A stretch of DNA of 64,000 nt from Streptomyces brevispora (GCF_007829885.1 NZ_VIWW01000003.1:248001-312000); one strand, 5' to 3'. Positions 41,794 through 51,154 are shown, counted from the first letter of the stretch. The notes: generated by a model not told the origin, from the sequence alone. Program-made: numbers and translations.

Positions 41794-42765
41794 ATGCGCG
41801 TCCGCCCTCGCAACAGCCGCCTGCGCCGCGCCCTGTTGGCCGCGCTCATCGCCACCTCGGTCGCCGTGCCCGTGTCCGGAGCCTCCCGCCCCGCAGCCGT
41901 ACCGGCACCCGCTCCGGCCGCGCTCGCCCCGCTGCGGGACACCGCTCCGGGCACCCTGGACGCACGCTACGCCGTCACACGTCACGGCATCCTGGCAGCC
42001 GAGCGCACGGCCGCGGCCCACGGCGACCGGAGACGGGCCGCGGCGCTGCGCGCCATGGCGGATCCCCGTCGCCACTTCCTCCTCTTCGACGGCCGCGACG
42101 GCGGCCGCACCGCCGAGGTCTTCGGGGACCTGGCACAGGCCGAACGGATCGCCGTCATCGTGCCGGGCGCCGACACCGACCTCGACAGGTACTGGCGCCT
42201 GAGGAACGATTCCGCCACCCTGCGAAAGGAGTTGGGCGGGAGGTCTGCCGTCGTCGCGTGGCTCGGCTACAAAACACCTGTCACGGTGAGCCCCGCGGTC
42301 CTCACCACCGGACGCGCCGAGGCGGCCGCTCCCCTGCTCAGGCAGTTCACCGGCGAGTTGCACACCGTCGGACCGGCGGCCAGGATCTCCCTGCTCTGCC
42401 ACTCCTACGGTTCGGTCGTCTGCGCCCGCGCCGCGCCCGGCCTGCGGGGAGTCGCCGCCGTCGTCCTGTGCGCCAGCCCCGGGACCGGGGCCGGCAACGT
42501 CCGCGCGCTGCACACCCGTACCACCGTCTGGGCCGGCCGGGGAGCGGACGACTGGATCGCCGGCATTCCGCACACCCGTCTCCACCTCCCCTTCGTCTCC
42601 ATCGGCTTCGGACCGGACCCGATGTCGCGGAAGTTCGGCGCCCACACCTTCGACGCCGGAACCGGCGGACACAGCGACTACCTCAAGCCCGGCTCCGTAC
42701 CCCTCAAGAACATCGCCCGCATCGTCTCGGGCACCGCACCCTCCGGGAGGAGCCGGCATGCGTGA
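41794..42765 (+). CDS. Secreted DUF1023 alpha/beta-hydrolase
   Basis: A 323-residue exported hydrolase. The signal peptide is RLRRALLAALIATSVAVPVS (about residues 8-30). IAVIVPGADTDLDRYW, AVVAWLGYKTPVTV and the nucleophile elbow SLLCHSYGSVVCARAA with Ser in HSYGS are DUF1023 marks; GHSDYLKPGSVPLKNI near the end holds the catalytic His. ATG 41794 follows GGAAGGA. It is the first gene of a four-gene operon: it overlaps the acyltransferase gene by eight bases, which in turn overlaps the histidine kinase gene. A cell-surface lipid or ester substrate is plausible given the acyltransferase neighbour, but not shown. Confidence 0.88.
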   Translation: MRVRPRNSRLRRALLAALIATSVAVPVSGASRPAAVPAPAPAALAPLRDTAPGTLDARYAVTRHGILAAERTAAAHGDRRRAAALRAMADPRRHFLLFDGRDGGRTAEVFGDLAQAERIAVIVPGADTDLDRYWRLRNDSATLRKELGGRSAVVAWLGYKTPVTVSPAVLTTGRAEAAAPLLRQFTGELHTVGPAARISLLCHSYGSVVCARAAPGLRGVAAVVLCASPGTGAGNVRALHTRTTVWAGRGADDWIAGIPHTRLHLPFVSIGFGPDPMSRKFGAHTFDAGTGGHSDYLKPGSVPLKNIARIVSGTAPSGRSRHA

Positions 42766-43918
42766 GTTCATCCGGCGGATCGACGCAGCCACCCCGTACC
42801 ACCGCGACCGGGCCGTCGACGCGCTGCGCGCCCTCGCCATCCTCGGAGTCGTACTCGGCCATTGGCTGGTGACCGCTCTCGTCATCGACAGCGGCACCGT
42901 CCATGTTGCCGGCCCGCTCCAGTACTTACCCGAACTCGCCCCGGTCTCCTGGGTATTCCAGACGCTCGCGGTGTTCTTCCTGGTGGGCGGGCAGGTGGCG
43001 GCCAAGAGCTATGCGTCGGCCCGTGCCCGGGGCACCACCTACGGTCGCTGGCTCGGCGCCAGGACGGCCCGGCTGTTTCGGCCGGTCGCGGCGCTGCTGG
43101 TGGTCTGGGCCGTGACGGCAGGCACGATGCTCGCCTCCGGAGTCGGCTACGACAACCTGCACGCGCTGCTGGAACTCGTCCTCTCACCCCTCTGGTTCCT
43201 GCTGGTCCTCGCCGCACTCACCGCGCTGACCCCGCTCGTCACCCGGCTCCACCCCTTGTGGCCCGTAGTCGTGGTCCTCCACGTCGACATCATCAGGCTC
43301 GGGCTCGACGGCCCCGACCGGCTCGGCTGGATCAATGTGGCCGCGGGCTGGCTCGTCCCGTACTGCCTCGGCACGGCCTGGGCCCGCGGGGACCTGCGGT
43401 CCCGTACGACCGGCTGGACCCTGCTCATCGGCGGCGCGACCGCCACCGCTCTGCTGGTCCTGTTCGCCGGATACCCCGCGGCCATGGTCGGAGTACCGGG
43501 CGCCGGCATCTCGAATCTCGACCCGCCCACCCTGGCCGCGGTCACCTTCGGCCTCGCCCAGTGCGGTGCGGCGCTGCTCCTGCTGGGCCCGCTGCGGCGG
43601 GTACTCGTGAGGCCCGCCGCATGGGCGGCCGTGGCCCTGGTCAACCTCAGTGCCATGACCGTCTTCCTCTGGCACCAGACGGCGATGATGGCGGTGACGG
43701 CGACCGGCCTGCTCACCGGTCGTGCTCTGACGGGCCTGCACACCCGTCCCGACGGCGCGCAGTGGATCATCGCCCGGCTTCTCTGGCTACCGGCCTTCGC
43801 CGTCGCCCTGGCCGTGTGCTGGGCGGCGTTCAGAACGTACGAACAGCGACGGCAGCAAGGCACCACGGTGGTGCGGGAAGGGCGACCCAGCCGGACCGAG
43901 GAGGCGCACCGTGCCTAG
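42758..43918 (+). CDS. Acyltransferase-3 family membrane protein (one TTA codon)
   Basis: A 386-residue integral membrane protein of the acyltransferase-3 (OafA-like) family, which moves acyl groups onto extracytoplasmic sugars or lipids. RAVDALRALAILGVVLGHWL is the family start with the catalytic-type His in GHW. VSWVFQTLAVFFLVGGQVAA and the Arg-rich GARTARLFRPVAALLVVW follow; about ten hydrophobic helices make up the rest. Codon 57 (42926-42928) is TTA, so translation needs the bldA tRNA, which links it to development or secondary metabolism. Starts inside the DUF1023 gene; stop overlaps the kinase gene by eight bases. Confidence 0.88.
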   Translation: MREFIRRIDAATPYHRDRAVDALRALAILGVVLGHWLVTALVIDSGTVHVAGPLQYLPELAPVSWVFQTLAVFFLVGGQVAAKSYASARARGTTYGRWLGARTARLFRPVAALLVVWAVTAGTMLASGVGYDNLHALLELVLSPLWFLLVLAALTALTPLVTRLHPLWPVVVVLHVDIIRLGLDGPDRLGWINVAAGWLVPYCLGTAWARGDLRSRTTGWTLLIGGATATALLVLFAGYPAAMVGVPGAGISNLDPPTLAAVTFGLAQCGAALLLLGPLRRVLVRPAAWAAVALVNLSAMTVFLWHQTAMMAVTATGLLTGRALTGLHTRPDGAQWIIARLLWLPAFAVALAVCWAAFRTYEQRRQQGTTVVREGRPSRTEEAHRA

Positions 43919-45218
43919 GGTGGGAGCCATGCGTAGGGAATGGGCGGGGGCCGGGGCGCTGCTGACAGGACGTGTGAAGGCGTTGCCGCGCATCTTGGCC
44001 CACGACCTGTGGACCACGGCCATCGACCCACCGCCCCGTTCGAAACGGCCCGGACTGCACGACTGGCTCCCGGCCCTCCTGGTTCCACTCGTGGTGTGCA
44101 CGGTGCCGATCGCCGCCTTCAGCATCAACACCCTTGTGTGGCAGTACGGGATGGACTCCTGGGACGCCGTCCTTCTCGGCGGGATCCAGTCCGTGGCTCT
44201 CATCGCCGCCCTGTACCGGCCGGTTCCCGCCTGGTGGGCGGTGACCGCCGTCATGACCGTTGTCGCGCTGACCGCGAGGTTCGGGGCAGTCGACGCGCCA
44301 CTGCCCTGGACCGGGCCCGGAATCGTCGTACAGGCCGGGGTCCTGCTGCTGATGGCGCTGCGGCTGCGCCCCCGCATCGCCGTCGAGGCACTCAGCCTCA
44401 GCATCCTGGTGAGCCTGGCCTGCGCCCCGCACGGCTTCGTCGCTCCTACCGCCGACACCCGTGTCGCCGTGGCCGTCCTCACCGCGGTCGTCGTGGTCGG
44501 CGCTGCGCTGCGCGGCCGTCAGGTCGCCCGCACCGAACTCGTGGCGCAGGAGGAACGCACCGCAGAGGAACGCAACCGCCGCACCCTCCTGGAGGAGCGC
44601 AACCGCATCGCCCGCGAACTTCACGACGTGGTCGCCCATCACATGTCGGTGATCTCCATCCAGGCCCAGGTCGCCCCGCACCTCGTGGAGAATCCGTCCG
44701 ACGAGCTCAAGGAGAACCTCGCGGGCATCCGCGAGAACGCCGTCGACGCACTCACCGAACTGCGCCGCGTCCTCGGTGTGCTCCGCTCCGAGGACCCCCT
44801 GTCCGCCGACGCGCGACACACCCCCCAGCCCACCCTCGACCGCCTGCCCGAACTGCTCGCCAATGTGCGAGCGGCGGGCCTCAGGGTCACCACCGACCTC
44901 ACAGGCACACCGCGGCCCATCCCGCCCGGCGTCGACCTCTCCGCGTTCCGTATCGTGCAGGAGTCCCTCAGCAACGCCCTGCGGCACGCGCCCGGAACCG
45001 CGGTACGCGTGGGGATCGGATACGGGACGAACTGCGTTACCGTCCGGATCACCAACTCCGCGCCGGACGAGCCGGTCCCGCCCCCGCGCCACATCGGTCA
45101 CGGACTGCTCGGCATGCGGGAGCGCACCGCCATGCTGGCCGGGGACTTCACCAACGGGCCCACTCCCGAAGGCGGTTACGAAGTTGTGGCGCTACTTCCC
45201 CTGGAGGAACCCGTATGA
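43911..45218 (+). CDS. Two-component sensor histidine kinase (NarL-partner type)
   Basis: A 435-residue HisKA_3 kinase. Four to five hydrophobic helices fill residues 50-205 (ALLVPLVVCTVPIAAFSIN, SVALIAALYRPVPAWWAVTA). ERNRIARELHDVVAHHMSVI carries the phospho-acceptor His, and FRIVQESLSNALRHAPGTAV with GHGLLGMRERTAMLAGDF is the HATPase domain. GTG 43911 lies seven bases after AGGAGG inside the acyltransferase gene; an ATG at 43929 is an option. Its stop overlaps the response-regulator start (ATGA). The pair probably controls its own operon and envelope functions; the signal is unknown. Confidence 0.92.
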   Translation: MPRVGAMRREWAGAGALLTGRVKALPRILAHDLWTTAIDPPPRSKRPGLHDWLPALLVPLVVCTVPIAAFSINTLVWQYGMDSWDAVLLGGIQSVALIAALYRPVPAWWAVTAVMTVVALTARFGAVDAPLPWTGPGIVVQAGVLLLMALRLRPRIAVEALSLSILVSLACAPHGFVAPTADTRVAVAVLTAVVVVGAALRGRQVARTELVAQEERTAEERNRRTLLEERNRIARELHDVVAHHMSVISIQAQVAPHLVENPSDELKENLAGIRENAVDALTELRRVLGVLRSEDPLSADARHTPQPTLDRLPELLANVRAAGLRVTTDLTGTPRPIPPGVDLSAFRIVQESLSNALRHAPGTAVRVGIGYGTNCVTVRITNSAPDEPVPPPRHIGHGLLGMRERTAMLAGDFTNGPTPEGGYEVVALLPLEEPV

Positions 45219-45883
45219 CCATCCGTGTTGTCATCGCCGACGACCAGATGATGGTCCGCCAGGGCTTCACGGTCCTTCTTGACGCCGAGCCCGGGATCGA
45301 GGTCGTCGGCCAGGCGGTCGACGGCCTGGACGCCGTGACCAAGGTCGCCGAACTCACGCCCGACGTCGTGCTGATGGACATCCGCATGCCCGGACTCGGC
45401 GGTATCGAGGCGACGCGACGCATCACCGCGCCCGCCGGATCCACCGTCAAGGTCCTCGTCCTGACCACATTCGACCTCGACGAGTACGTGTACGAGGCGC
45501 TGCGCGCCGGTGCCTCCGGATTCCTCCTCAAGGACGCCTCGGTGGCCGAACTCGCCCAAGCGGTGAGGGTGGTGGCGGCAGGTGACGCCCTCCTCGCACC
45601 GAACATCACCAAGCGCGTCATCGCCGAGTTCTCCCGCGTCACCCGGACACCCCGCACCCCGGAAAAGGGCCGAGCGGGTGTTCTGACGGAACGCGAGACC
45701 GAGGTCCTGTCCCTCATCGCACAGGGACTCTCGAACGCCGAGATAGCAGCGAACCTGGTGGTCGCGGAACAGACGGTCAAGACCCACGTCGGCCGGATCC
45801 TGGTCAAGCTGGGGCTCCGGGACAGGACCCAGGCCGCCGTTTTCGCCTACGAGACCGGCCTGATACGCCCGGCCGGCTACTGA
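45215..45883 (+). CDS. LuxR/NarL-family response regulator
   Basis: A 222-residue response regulator, partner of the kinase it overlaps by four bases. The receiver starts TIRVVIADDQMMVRQGFTVL with the acidic pair, the phospho-acceptor Asp is in DVVLMDIRMPGLGGIEATRR (about residue 54), and the switch Thr and Lys are in VLVLTTFDLDEYVY and GFLLKDASVAEL. The C-terminal LuxR helix-turn-helix is LTERETEVLSLIAQGLSNAE and VAEQTVKTHVGRILVKLGLR. Complete and of normal length. Likely target is its own operon, but I see no repeated binding sequence to prove it. Confidence 0.94.
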   Translation: MTIRVVIADDQMMVRQGFTVLLDAEPGIEVVGQAVDGLDAVTKVAELTPDVVLMDIRMPGLGGIEATRRITAPAGSTVKVLVLTTFDLDEYVYEALRAGASGFLLKDASVAELAQAVRVVAAGDALLAPNITKRVIAEFSRVTRTPRTPEKGRAGVLTERETEVLSLIAQGLSNAEIAANLVVAEQTVKTHVGRILVKLGLRDRTQAAVFAYETGLIRPAGY

Positions 45884-46037
45884 ACCCGGGGCATGGCGCG
45901 GCGGAGACCGGGCAGCTCCGTGCACCCGGAGTGAACGGTTCCCCGAAGGCCCGCCGCGTGGCGCCACGGACCTATTCGCGCTGCCGCCGCGACCCTTTGC
46001 TTCCCACGTGATTCCGAACCATGGGCCGGATCCCGAA

Positions 46038-46553
46038 TCAGGCGCCGAAACCTTGTGTGGTGAAGCCCGCGCAGGCTGCGAGAGCGGTCAGCTCCGCCAC
46101 CCGTGCGGCCCGCAGGCACACCACCGGGTAGCAGTCCGATTCGATGTCGAGGACGGCAAGCGCCGCACCGACGTCGCGGAAGTGTCGATCACGGGCCTCC
46201 AGGAACTCGTGGGTCGGCAGGAGCATGTCGTCCGCCCCGACCAGCACCCAGGGATCCACCGAGGGCCGGGACGCGAGACCCCGCAGCTGGGATCGGATCT
46301 CCTCGGAGTCCTCCTTCCAGTCCAGTTCCGCCAGCAGCCGGTGGTCGGCGAGCGCGTCGACGAGCGCTATCCAGGCGAGGTCGGGCACGGGCCCATCGAT
46401 ACCCCGGTCCTCCAATACGGCGGCATGGTCGCGCACGTAGCCCGCGGGGTCGTCGTGCGCGTGCAGTACCCGCGCGGCGACAGCCTCATGGGCCGGAGCG
46501 AGCAATGCCGCGACAGCGGCCAGGGAGGTACGGGCTTCGTAGGTACCGGACAT
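46038..46553 (-). CDS. DUF6630-like protein
   Basis: A 171-residue soluble protein that I associate with DUF6630; no function is known to me. HAHDDPAGYVRDHAAVLEDR leads to GIDGPVPDLAWIALVDALAD, ELDWKEDSEEIRSQLRGLAS and LDIESDCYPVVCLRAARVAE near the end. The acidic helices and the absence of signal or membrane segments suggest a cytoplasmic role. Relatives are often found near SMI1/KNR4-type or immunity-like genes, but its neighbours here are a two-component operon and an LLM oxidoreductase. ATG 46553 start; ribosome site weak. Confidence 0.72.
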   Translation of the reverse strand: MSGTYEARTSLAAVAALLAPAHEAVAARVLHAHDDPAGYVRDHAAVLEDRGIDGPVPDLAWIALVDALADHRLLAELDWKEDSEEIRSQLRGLASRPSVDPWVLVGADDMLLPTHEFLEARDRHFRDVGAALAVLDIESDCYPVVCLRAARVAELTALAACAGFTTQGFGA

Positions 46554-46672
46554 GGCGTGCGCCCTTTCGGCAGCCGTACGGCCGCATCCGCAGTGTCATG
46601 AGGACACCCGGTCCGGCGCCCTGGAAAAACCCTGCCACAGGGGTATGACAACGAGGCCTCCGGACGGGTGGG

Positions 46673-46783
46673 TCACGGGCCGTGCTCCGCCTGCGCCAGT
46701 GAGTCCAGGACCACCAGCACTGCCTGTCCCACCGAGTCGGCGAGCAGCGCGCCCTGCTCAGGACCGTCCGCCTCCGGTCCGGC
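46673..46783 (-). pseudogene. Remnant of an ECF sigma factor (SigJ/ECF41-like)
   Basis: Directly after the stop of the LLM oxidoreductase, in the same frame and with no start codon, 36 codons read AGPEADGPEQGALLADSVGQ and AVLVVLDSLAQAEHGP before a TGA. This matches the linker between regions 2 and 4 of SigJ/ECF41-type sigma factors, where the family reads PEQEALLADSVGLALLVVLDTLAPAER. Both ends of the gene are missing. It is a trace of a sigma gene lost by deletion, found from translated sequence only. Confidence 0.55.
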
Positions 46784-47713
46784 TCAGACTCCGGCGGCTC
46801 GCGCGGCCTCGTACACCGCGGTCGCCACGCCGATGAGTTCTGCGGCGTCACGAGTCGTGCCCTGGAGGTCCAGGATGAACTCCGGTACGCCCGTGGCGGC
46901 GTGTGCCACCAGGTCCTCGACGATCTGCGCGACACTGCCGTGGAACGACTTCCGGTCCCGGCTCCCCAACGGTTCGGCGCTGTACCGCGCGTTGGCACGG
47001 GCACAGACACCCACCGGCCGGTCCCGCCCCCGTTCGGCGGCGACGTCCCGCACCCGCTGCCACTGCTCGGCCAGCTGCGACGCACCCATCGCGACGGGCA
47101 TCCAGCCGTCGGCCCGGTCGACCAGACGGCGAGTGGCCCGGGGGCTGTTCGCCGGCAGGAACACGGGGATGGGGCGGGCCGGTTTGGGCCCCACCTCGGC
47201 CGGGGCGATCGTCGTGAGATCCCCCTTGTACGAGACGGGGTCAGGGCCCCAGACGGCCGCGCACACGTCGAGCAGCTCGTCCAGGACCGCGCCGCGCTTC
47301 TCGAAGGGAGCGACGGATGCGGCCGCGTACTCGTCCAGGGACCAACCGGTTCCCAGCCCCGCGATCACCCGGCCACCGCTGGCGACGTCCAACGAGGCGA
47401 GTGAACGGGCCAGCTGGAAGGGCACATGCAGGGGCGCGACGAGAATACTGGTCCCGAGCCGGGCCCGGCCGGTTGCCGCGGCGGCCAGGGTCAGGGTGAC
47501 CAGCGGGTCGGTGACGCTGCGGTACTGATCGGGCCAGGCCAGCCCCGGGACCCCGTAAAGCCCCTGGGTGGCCGGCTCGGGAAACAGAACCCGCTCGAAC
47601 ACCCACAGACTCTCGTACCCGACCGCTTCCGCGGCCCGTGCCACGTCTGCCACGTCGCGGCCGAGGTCGTACTGCTTCATCTGCGGAAGGCCAAGACCGA
47701 GCGGGATCGGCAC
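46784..47713 (-). CDS. LLM-class F420-dependent oxidoreductase
   Basis: A 309-residue luciferase-like TIM-barrel protein that should use coenzyme F420, which Streptomyces make. The start is IPLGLGLPQMKQYDLGRDVA. DVARAAEAVGYESLWVFERV, LGTSILVAPLHVPFQLARSL, LDVASGGRVIAGLGTGWSLD and EYAAASVAPFEKRGAVLDEL follow family order, and the end is GVATAVYEAARAAGV. GTG 47713 follows GAGGGAGA at seven bases. It is a single gene; the substrate is not determined. Its 3' flank holds a sigma-factor remnant. Confidence 0.9.
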   Translation of the reverse strand: MPIPLGLGLPQMKQYDLGRDVADVARAAEAVGYESLWVFERVLFPEPATQGLYGVPGLAWPDQYRSVTDPLVTLTLAAAATGRARLGTSILVAPLHVPFQLARSLASLDVASGGRVIAGLGTGWSLDEYAAASVAPFEKRGAVLDELLDVCAAVWGPDPVSYKGDLTTIAPAEVGPKPARPIPVFLPANSPRATRRLVDRADGWMPVAMGASQLAEQWQRVRDVAAERGRDRPVGVCARANARYSAEPLGSRDRKSFHGSVAQIVEDLVAHAATGVPEFILDLQGTTRDAAELIGVATAVYEAARAAGV

Positions 47714-47782
47714 AGGTGTGTCTCCCTCATTCTCGGTGTATTGGGCAACTAACTTACGCCGGGGTCGATGTGACGAGACGTC

Positions 47783-50700
47783 CTACACGCCGAAGCGGTG
47801 GTTCCCGGAACCGACGCGGTACACCGCGCAGCCCCCCTCCTCGCGCAGGAACGTTGCACGGGTGTGGGTCACCGAGTCCGGGCTGTCCGTGGGGACCCAT
47901 ACCTCCGCGGTCGTGTTGGGAGGCACGGTGCACCTCAGGTCGATGCCGCCGGACCGCAGCTTCCACTGGGTGGAGACGGGGCCGTAGACCGAGGCGAACG
48001 TGGCGCGGGCCGATGTGACCTCGCCGCCCGGCCGCGGACGGATGACGATCTCGCGGAAACCGGGCCGGCTCGCCGAGATGCCGGCGATGTTCGTGTACAT
48101 CCACTCGCCGACCGATCCGTAGGCGTAGTGGTTGAAGGAGTTCATGTCCGGCGTCTGGAAGCCGCCGTCCGGCTGGATGGAGTCCCAGCGCTCCCACATC
48201 GTGGTGGAGCCCTTGTCGATCTGGTAGCCCCAGCTCGGGAAGGAGCGCTGCTGAAGCAGGCGGTAGGCGACATCGGTGTGCCCGGTGTCGGTGAGGACCG
48301 GCAGCAGCCGGGGCGTTCCGAGGAAGCCCGTCGACAGGTGCCAGTCCTTGGCCTCGATCAGTGCGACGAGCCGGTCGGCCGCCGAAGCCCGCAGAGCGTC
48401 GGGCAGCAGGCCCATCGACAGGGAGAGGACGTACGCCGTCTGCGTGTCACCCTTCACCTTTCCTTCGGCGGTGACGTACGCGCCCTGGAACGCCTCGCGT
48501 ATGCGTGCGAAGAGGTCGAGGTAAGGGGCGGGGTCCTCGCCGAGCTCCGTGGCCGTCCGGGCCGCGAGATCGGCACTGTGCGCGAAGTACGCGGTGGAGA
48601 CGACGTCCTTCGGCGTCTCGTCGGAGACGTTCAGCCAGTCGCCGTACCCACCGGCCGGCCGGAGCAGGCCGTCGCTGTTCTTCTCCAGGAACGACAACCA
48701 GGCTCGGACGGAAGGCCAGGAGTCCTTGAGGACCTGCCGGTCCCCGTACGCCCGGTACAGCGACCAGGGGACCGTGACGCCCGCGTCGCCCCAGCCGGCT
48801 GCGCCGTTGCCGATATTGCCGACGATGGGCGCCACGTCCGTGAAGGCGCCCTCGGCGGTCTGGGCGTCCCGCAGGTCCACGAGCCACTTCGTGAGGAAGC
48901 GGGCCGACTCCATCGTGTACGCGGCCGTCGGTGCGAAGACGTTGATGTCACCCGTCCACCCCAGACGCTCGTCGCGTGCGGGCGTGTCCGTCGGGACGGA
49001 GAGGAAGTTGCCCCGCTGGCCCCAAGTGACGTTGCTGTGGAGTTTGTTGAGCATCGGGACGTCGGTCTCGAAGTCCAACGTGAACGGCGCGGACGTATGC
49101 ATGACGCGGCCGGTCAGGGCATTGGCCGGGGGAGTGCCGGGGAGACCGGTCACCTCGACGTAACGAAATCCGTGGAAGGTGAAGCGCGGCTCGTACGTCT
49201 CGGCGCCGCCGCCCTTGAGGACGTAGGTGTCGGTGGCCGCGGCGGTGCGAAGGTTCGCGGTGTAGATGGTGCCGTCCGGATTGAGGACCTCGGCGTGCCT
49301 CAGCCGTACCGTCGTCCCCGCGTCGCCCGAGATGCGCAGCCGCACCGAGCCGACCATGTTCTGGCCCAGGTCGAAGACGAAGACGCCCGGCGCGGGCTCG
49401 GTCACCTTCTTGGCGGGAAGCTCCTTGGCCACCCGGACCGGGCCGTCCACCTGCGCGACGATCAGGCCGGGTGCGGCCTCGCCCGCGCCACGTACCTCGG
49501 ACCAGGTCCGGTCGTCGAAGCCGGGCGAGGTCCAGCCGGCGGTCTCCTTGCGCGCGTCGTACGTCTCACCGCTGAGCAGGTCGGCGGTGAGGATCGGCCC
49601 GGAGGCGGCCCGCCAGTTCGTGTCCGACGTGATGCGCCGGCTCGTACCGTCCGTGTAATCGATATCCAACTGGGCCAGCAGTGCAGGTCGTTCGCCGTAC
49701 TGGTGGGGCCCGAACATGCCGACATTGCCCGCGTACCAGCCCGGCGCCACGTACGCACCGATGGCATTCGCGCCGGGCCGAAGGAGCGAGGTGACGTCGT
49801 ACGTCTGGTACTGGACGCGCTCGCGGTAGTCGGTCCAGCCCGGGGCGAGCTGATCGCGGCCCACGCGGCGGCCGTTGAGATGGGCCTCGTACAGGCCGAG
49901 AGCCGTGGCGTACAGGCGGGCCCGCGCGACCTTCTTCCGCGGCAGCGTGAACTCGCGCCGCAGCTGGTTGGCCGCGAACACCGCCGCGGCGACCTTGCCC
50001 CACGGCGCGGCACCCCATGCGGCCGCCTCCTTCGCCGCCGGCCAGCCGCTGTCGTCGAAGCCGAGGCCGCGCCAGTCAGCTGGGGGCTCCTTGTCCGTCG
50101 ACTTCCAGGAGGCGTCGGTGACGACGCTCTGCTCGCCGGACGCCGTGTTCAGGGAGAGCGTGGCGATCAGGCCGGCAGGACCTTCGCTCGCGTTGGCCGC
50201 CGACACCGCGACGACGTTCTTTCCGGGACGCAGCTGCGCGAGGACGTCAATGACCGCCGGGTGGCGCCAGCCCTCATTGTCGGTCGCCAGATCGGTATGT
50301 GCGACCTCGGTGCCGTTCACGGAGACGGCGTACACGTTGTCCGCGCTGATGGCGAGGGTCGCGGCGGTCGTCCCGTCGGCGACATCGATGGTGCGGCGGA
50401 ACCAACGGGTGTCCGCCGGGGCGCTGTTGGCCGGCTCGCCCTCGGGGAACCAGATCCAGGTGCTGTTCTCCAGTGACGGCGCGTCCGTGAGGGCCGACGG
50501 CGCGGACACCCATGCGGCGGACCACTGGGCGGGGTCCATGAGGCCGGTCTCCCACCACGAAGGCGCGCTCCAGCCGGACTCGCCTCCGTCCGTGTCCCAC
50601 ACTCGAACGGACCAGAAGTAGCGTGTTCTCGGCTTCAGTTGAGGGCCTGCGTAGGGGACGAGGACGGACTCGCCGGACATGACCTTCCCGCTGTCCCAGA

Positions 50701-50992
50701 CGTCCGGGTGCGACAGGCCGGACTCACTGGACGCGACCCGGATCCGATAGGCGCTCTGGCGCACGTTCGTCTCGTCCGAGGCGATCGGCCAGCTCAGCCG
50801 AGGGTGTGGAGTGTCGAGTCCCAGGGGGCGCTGAACGTACTCCACGGTCGGCGTGGTGACGCGTGGTGCACCGTGCTGCGTATGCGCCCGGGAGGGTGTC
50901 GGCGCCGGTGCGGCCACGGCTGGTCCGACTCCGGCTGCCACGGCGCCCACCGTGGCAGCCGCGCTCGTCAGGATGTTCCTCCTGCTGATCAC
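47783..50992 (-). CDS. Secreted GH78 alpha-L-rhamnosidase (Tat signal)
   Basis: A 1069-residue exported enzyme that would cleave terminal alpha-L-rhamnose from pectin, glycosides or bacterial polysaccharide. A Tat signal (SRRNILTSAAATVGAVAAGV) is followed by an N-terminal fibronectin-like domain (PHPRLSWPIAS, YFWSVRVWDTDGG), two beta-sandwich domains, the GH78 N-domain (VKRARLYATALGLYEAHLNG-like segment near 350) and the (alpha/alpha)6 catalytic barrel with PTDTPARDERLGWTGDINVF, GDAGVTVPWSLYRAYGD and STTMWERWDSIQPDGGFQTP. Asp and Glu residues in the DERLGWTGD motif are the usual catalytic site. GTG 50992 start after GAGGGG. LacI-like operators identical in core to those of the rhaI operon lie just upstream. 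Confidence 0.94.
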   Translation of the reverse strand: MISRRNILTSAAATVGAVAAGVGPAVAAPAPTPSRAHTQHGAPRVTTPTVEYVQRPLGLDTPHPRLSWPIASDETNVRQSAYRIRVASSESGLSHPDVWDSGKVMSGESVLVPYAGPQLKPRTRYFWSVRVWDTDGGESGWSAPSWWETGLMDPAQWSAAWVSAPSALTDAPSLENSTWIWFPEGEPANSAPADTRWFRRTIDVADGTTAATLAISADNVYAVSVNGTEVAHTDLATDNEGWRHPAVIDVLAQLRPGKNVVAVSAANASEGPAGLIATLSLNTASGEQSVVTDASWKSTDKEPPADWRGLGFDDSGWPAAKEAAAWGAAPWGKVAAAVFAANQLRREFTLPRKKVARARLYATALGLYEAHLNGRRVGRDQLAPGWTDYRERVQYQTYDVTSLLRPGANAIGAYVAPGWYAGNVGMFGPHQYGERPALLAQLDIDYTDGTSRRITSDTNWRAASGPILTADLLSGETYDARKETAGWTSPGFDDRTWSEVRGAGEAAPGLIVAQVDGPVRVAKELPAKKVTEPAPGVFVFDLGQNMVGSVRLRISGDAGTTVRLRHAEVLNPDGTIYTANLRTAAATDTYVLKGGGAETYEPRFTFHGFRYVEVTGLPGTPPANALTGRVMHTSAPFTLDFETDVPMLNKLHSNVTWGQRGNFLSVPTDTPARDERLGWTGDINVFAPTAAYTMESARFLTKWLVDLRDAQTAEGAFTDVAPIVGNIGNGAAGWGDAGVTVPWSLYRAYGDRQVLKDSWPSVRAWLSFLEKNSDGLLRPAGGYGDWLNVSDETPKDVVSTAYFAHSADLAARTATELGEDPAPYLDLFARIREAFQGAYVTAEGKVKGDTQTAYVLSLSMGLLPDALRASAADRLVALIEAKDWHLSTGFLGTPRLLPVLTDTGHTDVAYRLLQQRSFPSWGYQIDKGSTTMWERWDSIQPDGGFQTPDMNSFNHYAYGSVGEWMYTNIAGISASRPGFREIVIRPRPGGEVTSARATFASVYGPVSTQWKLRSGGIDLRCTVPPNTTAEVWVPTDSPDSVTHTRATFLREEGGCAVYRVGSGNHRFGV

Positions 50993-51014
50993 TGAGGCCC
51001 CTCACATAGAATTG

Positions 51015-51028
51015 ATGAATCGATTCAT
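51015..51028. promoter_or_regulatory. LacI-type operator of the rhamnosidase gene
   Basis: ATGAATCGATTCAT, a perfect 14-base palindrome 22 bases upstream of the rhamnosidase start. Its core TGAATCGATTCA differs by one base from the rhaI site at 25540 and by one from the site at 25617, so one LacI-family regulator probably serves both loci. Confidence 0.68.
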
Positions 51029-51154
51029 GCGGTGAACGTAGCTGAACGTATGGGCGGGAGAGGTGGGGGTCAATGAGTGTGCAGGGAGTTTCTTGATGGG
51101 GCGTCGCTCGAGCGTGCGCCCTCCAAATGTATTGCGGTGCAGGTGAGTTGCTTG

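Noticed and set aside
47798-50476. An 892-codon plus-strand frame across the rhamnosidase gene
   Set aside because: Antisense to a clear GH78 protein; no family motif, Arg/Gly/Val-rich.
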